64,000 nucleotides of DNA from the NCBI RefSeq assembly GCF_900095205.1, contig NZ_LT606951.1, positions 1,178,001 through 1,242,000 on the forward strand. The letters run 5' to 3'. The notes beneath the pieces are model-generated. The model was given only the letters and a program-made list of their open reading frames with translations, did no database searches and was not told the DNA's origin. How positions within the stretch are numbered: the stretch's first letter is position 1; each line of letters starts with the position of its first letter. The stretch comes from Polynucleobacter necessarius (GTDB taxonomy: Bacteria > Pseudomonadota > Gammaproteobacteria > Burkholderiales > Burkholderiaceae). The position numbers and the translations under genes were made by a program. Shown here piece after piece: positions 59,219-64,000 of the stretch.

Positions 59219-60096
59219 CTACTTTAAAAAAGACCACCGTCATGGTTGCCCTACCACCCCAACCTGAGGGAGGGCCTGGCATTGAAGAAGTGACGTAATA
59301 AACGGGGCCTGCCGCCAAACGAAATTGGAACGCCGCCTATCACTTCCACTTTAGAGACTCCAACATATAAAGGATTTACCGTGCCATGAGCATCGTAGTT
59401 GTATTGGGCTTGCATATTGGCACCAAAAGTCCATGCGTCTTTAGTGGTGTAGGCAACAAAGGGTTGTCCAAATAAATTGTTTTGTGTACCGAAGGCTGGA
59501 TTACCGCCCACATTCCATGACTGATACCCCATCAAACCATAAGTCCAAGGCCCATGTCGATTCAACACTACCGCAGCAACACCAGCGCCTGTTTGTTGAG
59601 AACCAAATTTTCCGCTATTGCCTGATGGGGATTGCGCAAAAGGTCCGATACCCCAAATCCAAGATGACTTTGTGTCTGGCGCATAAAAGGACTCCAAAGT
59701 AACGCCAGAAATTCCGTATCCTGAATACACCTGTCCATTCGCGCCTTGAACACTGACCTCCCTCACAGCAGAGAGGATTGGACGAACAATAAACATATCT
59801 CCGCCGCCTACATCAAATGGGGCAACTGGTTGGAATAATAAAGATTGTTCAGTGCCCGCCTGATTTAAACCTGCGCCACGACTGAATTGATACTGCAGTG
59901 GCGCTGAAATCATATTAGCGAATGGATTAGCTAATTTTTTAGCCACATCGACTTTATCCACGTCTTTAGGGGGTAGCTTTCCCGATTCCATCACTGCAAG
60001 TGTTCCGGCACGTGCTGGAACATCTTGAGCTATTGCAGTACTGGCAAGCAAAAGCCCAAGTATTAGACTGCTACTTATGGTGATCAATGTTTTCAT
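59219..60096 (-). pseudogene. outer-membrane beta-barrel protein (neuromedin U/transporter-like), C-terminal frameshift
   Basis: A signal peptide (LITISSSLILGLLLASTAIA) is followed by LANPFANMISAPLQYQFSRG and alternating strands with aromatic girdles (GPWTYGLMGYQSWNVGG; KDAWTFGANMQAQYNYDAHG), as in a family of beta-barrel proteins often annotated neuromedin U or transporter. The open frame ends at 59251 with a basic tail. In the neighbouring frame the proper last strands are visible (VYYVTSSMPGPPSGWGGRAT, then MTVVFFK), so one base was gained near 59310. A second extra T near the end would hide the original stop. The last strand is needed for barrel assembly. Confidence 0.75.
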
Positions 60097-60217
60097 GAGG
60101 CAGTGACTGTAATTTGAAAAATTTGACTATAAAGCATAAATACCTCCAAAAATTCTCAGAAAGAGGCGGATATTACCTAGAATCATCGTATTTCCGATTT
60201 ACCGGAACAGACTTATG

Positions 60218-60242
60218 AAAAAGCCGCCCCAAAGGACGGCTC
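60218..60242 (-). terminator. rho-independent terminator of the DUF2892 gene
   Basis: Read on the minus strand: AGCCG, then a short interrupted stem and CGGCT followed by five T. It lies 30 bases after the stop of the DUF2892 gene, and no other gene is nearby on this strand. Confidence 0.75.
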
Positions 60243-60272
60243 TAGCCAGAATTTAAACAACAGAATTAGTGC

Positions 60273-60458
60273 TTATTTTTTGGGTGTATTAATACCTAAA
60301 ATGGAATAGGCTGGGCAATTACCAATCACGCCAGTTAACAAAGGTACTACACCAATCCAAGTCCATGGGCCAGTAATACCGAATCCAGCTAGACCCATCA
60401 GCGTGACGCCAACAGTCATTCGCAATACGCGATCAGTGTGTCCAATATTGCATTTCAT
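60273..60458 (-). CDS. DUF2892 (YgaP-type) inner membrane protein
   Basis: A 61-residue protein with two short hydrophobic segments separated by a Gly/Trp turn (MTVGVTLMGLAGFGITGPW, then TWIGVVPLLTGVIGNCPAYS). The CPAYSILGI end is the hallmark of DUF2892, the membrane part of E. coli YgaP. Function alone is unknown; the cysteine may be redox active. GGAGC precedes the start. It lies 15 bases after the rlmB stop on the same strand. Confidence 0.82.
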   Translation of the reverse strand: MKCNIGHTDRVLRMTVGVTLMGLAGFGITGPWTWIGVVPLLTGVIGNCPAYSILGINTPKK

Positions 60459-60473
60459 ATGAAGCTCCTTGTT

Positions 60474-61241
60474 TTACTTGGCAGCTTTGTTAGTGGCATG
60501 AGCCAGGCGCTGTCTTAATGCCTCATATAAGCATACGCCACTTGCAACTGAAACATTCAAACTCGAGACAACGCCTTGCATCGGAATGCGTACCAACTCA
60601 TCACAGTTTTCTTTTGTGAGGCGACGCATGCCATCGCCCTCAGCACCCATCACGATACCAATGGAACCTGTGAGATCAATGTCATAAATAGACTTGGTGG
60701 CCTCATCATCGGTACCAATCAGCCAAACACCTGCCTCTTGCATTTCTTTCATGCTGCGCACGAGATTGGTCACTGTGATCACCGGCATGACTTCCGATGC
60801 ACCACTGGAAACTTTACTTACAGTAGCGTTAATCGAAGCAGAACGATCTTTAGGAATTACCACGGCATCCACTCCGGCTCCATCTGCCACACGCAGGCAA
60901 GCTCCAAAGTTATGCGGATCAGTCACACCATCTAACATCAGAAATAAGGGCTTCTCTTGAGCACCCTCTACGTCCTCAACTACTTCAGTAATGGTGCGAG
61001 CAATGGTCATTTTTTCTGCCAAGGCAACTACACCCTGATGGCGGTCATGCCCAGTCAACTTATGAAGACGCTCAACATCTGCAGCATGCAAACGTTCACC
61101 TAAGATTTCTTCTGCTTGCTTTAAAAAATCCCCCATACGCCTATCGCGACGACTTGGGTCAAAGTACACAGACTTTAGGCTATCTGGATCAACGCGCAAA
61201 CGCGCTTGAACTGCATGAAATCCGACTAATATTTGCTTCAT
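60474..61241 (-). CDS. rlmB: 23S rRNA (guanosine-2251-2'-O)-methyltransferase
   Basis: Methylates the ribose of G2251 in the ribosomal P-site loop. The 255 residues comprise a small N-terminal substrate-binding domain and a SPOUT methyltransferase domain with LDGVTDPHNFGACLRVADGA, IVMGAEGDGMRRLTKENCD and the C-terminal knot SSLNVSVASGVCLYEALRQR. It is 21 bases after rnr, as in many proteobacteria. Intact. Confidence 0.96.
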   Translation of the reverse strand: MKQILVGFHAVQARLRVDPDSLKSVYFDPSRRDRRMGDFLKQAEEILGERLHAADVERLHKLTGHDRHQGVVALAEKMTIARTITEVVEDVEGAQEKPLFLMLDGVTDPHNFGACLRVADGAGVDAVVIPKDRSASINATVSKVSSGASEVMPVITVTNLVRSMKEMQEAGVWLIGTDDEATKSIYDIDLTGSIGIVMGAEGDGMRRLTKENCDELVRIPMQGVVSSLNVSVASGVCLYEALRQRLAHATNKAAK

Positions 61242-61262
61242 CTTATCTATCTAACTCAATCT

Positions 61263-63650
61263 TTATTTACGGCGAGCTTTAGTGCTGCGCACTGGTGGTT
61301 TAGTACCTGCCGGCTTACCGACAGATCTTCCAGGTTTACTGGATTTGCCATTCTTACGACTCGCTTTACTCTTTGACTGATTGGCACCCAATGTACCAGC
61401 AGATTTCGCAGTATTGACATTAATTCCGCTCGGTTTTTGCGGAACCTTGTTGTCAGGCCTACTTCTTTTGGAGGCCGCCTTTTTATTCGGTCTACCTGTA
61501 TCAGCTGCTAGGATTAACTGACGGCGATTCGAAGGGCTGCCTGGTTCCGCACCAACGGATTTGACTAGACTAAATTCAATCTTACGTGCATCCAAGTCGA
61601 CACGGCTGACTAATACATAAACACGATCACCTAAGCGATAACGAATACCAGTGCGCTCTCCTCCACGCAACTCTTGGCGTGCTTCATCAAACTGGAAGTA
61701 ATCTCCGCCCAGTTCAGTAACGTGAACCATACCCTCTACGAATAGGTTCTCTAGCTGAATAAATAAACCAAAATTAGCTACACCAGTAACTGTGCCGGCA
61801 TATTCTTGCCCTAAATGGTCACGCATATAATAACACTTCAGCCATGCCTCTACATCACACGACGCTTCATCTGCACGCCGTTCATTAGATGAGCAATGAA
61901 CGCCTAACTGACCCCAAATGGGTAATGCAGCATTAGCTCCCTTTGGTGGCTTGGCACCTTTAGCCGCCCCGGCCTTAGCATCGCTTTGCGATTTTTTAGC
62001 ATTAACGGCATTCTCACGGCCTTTGCCTTTACGGGGCAAAGTCAAATTAAGAGGTACCTTCGGTGGCAATACCGGCACATAAGGCTTTTTAGCCAGAATC
62101 GATTTAATTACTCGATGAGTCAGCAAATCTGGATAGCGACGAATTGGGCTGGTGAAATGAGAATACGCTGGGTAAGCTAAGCCGAAGTGGCCTTCATTAT
62201 CCGGCTGATACATCGCCTGCTGCATGGCACGCAAAACTACTGACTGCAACATATTAGCGTCAGGACGATCTTTAATCTCACGAATCAATTTTGCAAAATC
62301 GCGTGGCTTTGGTTTCTCACCGCCCCCTAAAGACAATCCTGAAGTTCTGAGAACTTGACGAAGCGTCACTAATTTTTCTTCAGATGGCTCACCATGCACG
62401 CGATAGAGGCTGAGATGTTTGTTTTTATCAATGAAATCTGCAGCGCAAACGTTCGCCGTCAACATGCACTCTTCAATTAAGCGATGCGCATCATTCCGAA
62501 TCTGTGGCTCAATACGCAGGATCTTGCCAAGTTCATTACTGATGATTTGCGTTTCAGTGGTTTCGAACTCAATCGCACCACGCTTCTCGCGAGCAGCCAG
62601 CAAAATCTTATAAAGAGAGTACAGATTAGTCAGTAGCGGACGGAACTGTGCAAAGCGTGTAGCTTCAGGACCTTTACTATTAGCAAGAATCTCCCAAACA
62701 GTATCGTAAGTAAAATGCTGTGCTGAGTGCATCACTGCAGGGTAAAACTGGTAGGCCAAAACAATACCGTTGTTATCCACCACAGAGTCACACACCATAC
62801 ACAGGCGATCTACTCCAGGGTTAAGCGAGCATAGTCCGTTTGAAATCTTCTCAGGCAACATTGGAACTACCCGTCTCGGGAAATAGACTGAAGTGGCGCG
62901 CAATAAACCTTCGTCATCCAACGGTTGGCCTGGCTTGACGTAATGAGACACGTCTGCAATCGCAACAATTAAACGCCAAGCTTTTGTTTTGCCATACATG
63001 ACCGGCTCACAGTACACCGCATCATCAAAGTCGCGTGCGTCTGCACCATCAATAGTGACCAAAGGAACGTCTCGTAAATCAACCCGACCTTCTAAGTCAG
63101 ATTGCTGCACAGTATCGGGTAATGCAGTAGCTTCCTTGATGGCAGCAGCTGAAAACTCGTGTGGCACACCGTACTTACGTACAGCGATTTCGATCTCCAT
63201 ACCAGGATCATCGATCTCACCCAATACCTCTACTACCCGACCCACAGCTTGGCGATAACTATCTGGATAGTCAATAATCTCAACACTGACAACCTGCCCT
63301 AATTTGGCGTTGCCTTGTCCTTTAGGCGGAATCAAAATATCATGACCGATGCGCTTATCTTCGGGTGCAACAATCAAGACACCGTTTTCATTTAAGAGGC
63401 GGCCGATAACGACCTTGTTGGCATGTAAAACCACTTCAACAATTTGGCATTCTGGTCGGCCTCGGCGATCTGTTCCTAAAACCCGAACATTGACGCGATC
63501 GCCATGCATGACGCGCGACATTTCTTGTTCTGAGAGAAAAATATCTTCGCCACCATCATCGGGTATAACAAATCCAAATCCATCTCGATGCCCTTGAACC
63601 GTACCTAAACGATCAGCCTCACGAGGCATCAAGTCTTTTGCTTTACGCAT
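61263..63650 (-). CDS. rnr: ribonuclease R
   Basis: Processive 3'-5' exoribonuclease that degrades structured RNA and defective tRNA or rRNA. The 795 residues include cold-shock domains (DRLGTVQGHRDGFGFVIPDD), the RNB domain with the metal-binding aspartates in TIDGADARDFDDAVYC, PLDDEGLLRATSVYFPRRVV and YSHFTSPIRRYPDLLTHRVI, an S1 domain (GTVTGVANFGLFIQLENLFV) and a Lys/Arg/Ser-rich C-terminal tail of about 100 residues. A Lys/Ala/Gly-rich insertion (KKSQSDAKAGAAKGAKPPK) lies between RNB motifs. Intact. Confidence 0.97.
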   Translation of the reverse strand: MRKAKDLMPREADRLGTVQGHRDGFGFVIPDDGGEDIFLSEQEMSRVMHGDRVNVRVLGTDRRGRPECQIVEVVLHANKVVIGRLLNENGVLIVAPEDKRIGHDILIPPKGQGNAKLGQVVSVEIIDYPDSYRQAVGRVVEVLGEIDDPGMEIEIAVRKYGVPHEFSAAAIKEATALPDTVQQSDLEGRVDLRDVPLVTIDGADARDFDDAVYCEPVMYGKTKAWRLIVAIADVSHYVKPGQPLDDEGLLRATSVYFPRRVVPMLPEKISNGLCSLNPGVDRLCMVCDSVVDNNGIVLAYQFYPAVMHSAQHFTYDTVWEILANSKGPEATRFAQFRPLLTNLYSLYKILLAAREKRGAIEFETTETQIISNELGKILRIEPQIRNDAHRLIEECMLTANVCAADFIDKNKHLSLYRVHGEPSEEKLVTLRQVLRTSGLSLGGGEKPKPRDFAKLIREIKDRPDANMLQSVVLRAMQQAMYQPDNEGHFGLAYPAYSHFTSPIRRYPDLLTHRVIKSILAKKPYVPVLPPKVPLNLTLPRKGKGRENAVNAKKSQSDAKAGAAKGAKPPKGANAALPIWGQLGVHCSSNERRADEASCDVEAWLKCYYMRDHLGQEYAGTVTGVANFGLFIQLENLFVEGMVHVTELGGDYFQFDEARQELRGGERTGIRYRLGDRVYVLVSRVDLDARKIEFSLVKSVGAEPGSPSNRRQLILAADTGRPNKKAASKRSRPDNKVPQKPSGINVNTAKSAGTLGANQSKSKASRKNGKSSKPGRSVGKPAGTKPPVRSTKARRK

Positions 63651-63797
63651 TTAATTCCTTCGGCAATACATGCCCTATCCATATATCTATTTTTGTTATG
63701 AATAAGACTACTGTATCAAACCACCGAGTCTGATACGAAAAAGCCAAATTAGGGTGTAAAAGACCCAGAAATGCCCATCCATCTATAACAAAGGCCT

Positions 63798-63884
63798 GCC
63801 CAGGTTGGCGAAATTGGTAGACGCACCAGCTTCAGGTGCTGGCAATCGTAAGGGGTGAGGGTTCGAGTCCCTTCCTGGGCACCA
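63798..63884 (+). tRNA. leuX-like: tRNA-Leu (CAG)
   Basis: An 87-base cloverleaf. The acceptor arm GCCCAGG pairs with CCTGGGC, the anticodon stem is CCAGC/GCTGG with loop TTCAGGT giving anticodon CAG (reads CUG), a long variable arm is present as in class II tRNAs, and the T arm has GGTTCGAGTCC. The CCA end is encoded (63882-63884). It is the only RNA gene of a known class I can identify. Confidence 0.96.
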
Positions 63885-63919
63885 AACAAGGCCTAAGAGC
63901 GCTCTGCGCCAGTTGCTAC

Positions 63920-63949
63920 AAGGCCAACATAAAGAAAACTGGCCTTTTT
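63920..63949 (+). terminator. candidate terminator after tRNA-Leu
   Basis: AAGGCCA (63920-63926) and TGGCCTT (63940-63946) form a seven-base-pair stem followed by TTT on the plus strand, 36 bases after the tRNA. The remaining bases to the window end show nothing I can name. Confidence 0.65.
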
Positions 63950-64000
63950 ACAAAAAATACATAAGACACATATGGGGGTGGTTTCTCAAAACACAACCCC

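Noticed and set aside
63690..63730. GTATCA ... TGATAC inverted repeat upstream of tRNA-Leu
   Set aside because: Only six-base arms with a 12-base gap; likely chance.

Overview
The window looks like a chromosomal segment of a Burkholderiales betaproteobacterium, most probably Polynucleobacter. Reasons are the gltA-sdhEBADC cluster next to leuC, the DUF2863 protein beside yaaA, the Aat/Bpt pair, an aceE-aceF-lpdA operon whose Lpd carries a lipoyl domain, and a pabB-pabC fusion. About 24 of roughly 59 genes are broken by frameshifts, stop codons, internal deletions or loss of catalytic residues. No insertion sequence or prophage is visible. That degree of decay, with core genes spared, fits the obligate Euplotes endosymbiont lineage Polynucleobacter necessarius better than a free-living relative. 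The species assignment is inference.

Layout. 1-6622 (minus strand): the TCA/leucine block sdhC-D-A-B-E, gltA, leuC and a frameshifted small lipoprotein. 6770-9042: a broken GntR regulator divergent from mdh, then a small secreted protein. 9138-12411: DUF2863 protein, yaaA, a frameshifted aminotransferase. 12429-18325: a decayed run (GST, DUF3429, rarA, DsbA-like isomerase, pabBC) interrupted by intact 3-hydroxyacyl-CoA dehydrogenase and cyclophilin genes. 18335-23361: an intact run (Nudix, aat, bpt, pyrD, iclR, pbpG). 23483-24886: broken DMT exporter and phasin. 24986-30787: the intact pyruvate dehydrogenase operon. 30983-33071: a wrecked FixL/FixJ-like two-component pair. 33087-36119: folD and prlC. 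36159-40300: three co-oriented dead genes (lipase, TPP-dependent decarboxylase, patatin). 40449-45312: xthA, ntrC with destroyed motifs, broken ntrB, intact glnA. 45519-49935: broken cinA-like gene, intact EI24 protein, then broken sterol desaturase, polysaccharide deacetylase and beta-propeller. 50035-57801: hrpA, argA, yggX, a candidate structured RNA, rpiA, broken transaldolase. 57888-63650: broken Ntn amidase and outer-membrane protein, DUF2892 protein, rlmB, rnr. 63798-63884: tRNA-Leu(CAG).

Together, the intact genes keep pyruvate to acetyl-CoA to TCA flux, pyrimidine, arginine, leucine and glutamine synthesis, one-carbon folate chemistry, RNA processing and protein turnover. Lost functions are mostly environmental sensing and regulation (GntR, NtrBC, FixLJ-like), uptake and degradation of external substrates, detoxification and granule storage. 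Several regulatory DNA sites survive although their presumed regulators are dead: the NtrC/sigma54-type glnA promoter and the palindrome in front of mdh.

I did not find a new defence or mobile system. The points most worth following are NtrC with an open frame but no working ATPase motifs, an almost identical operator in front of sdhC and the phasin gene, and a promoter-hairpins-terminator RNA unit between yggX and rpiA.
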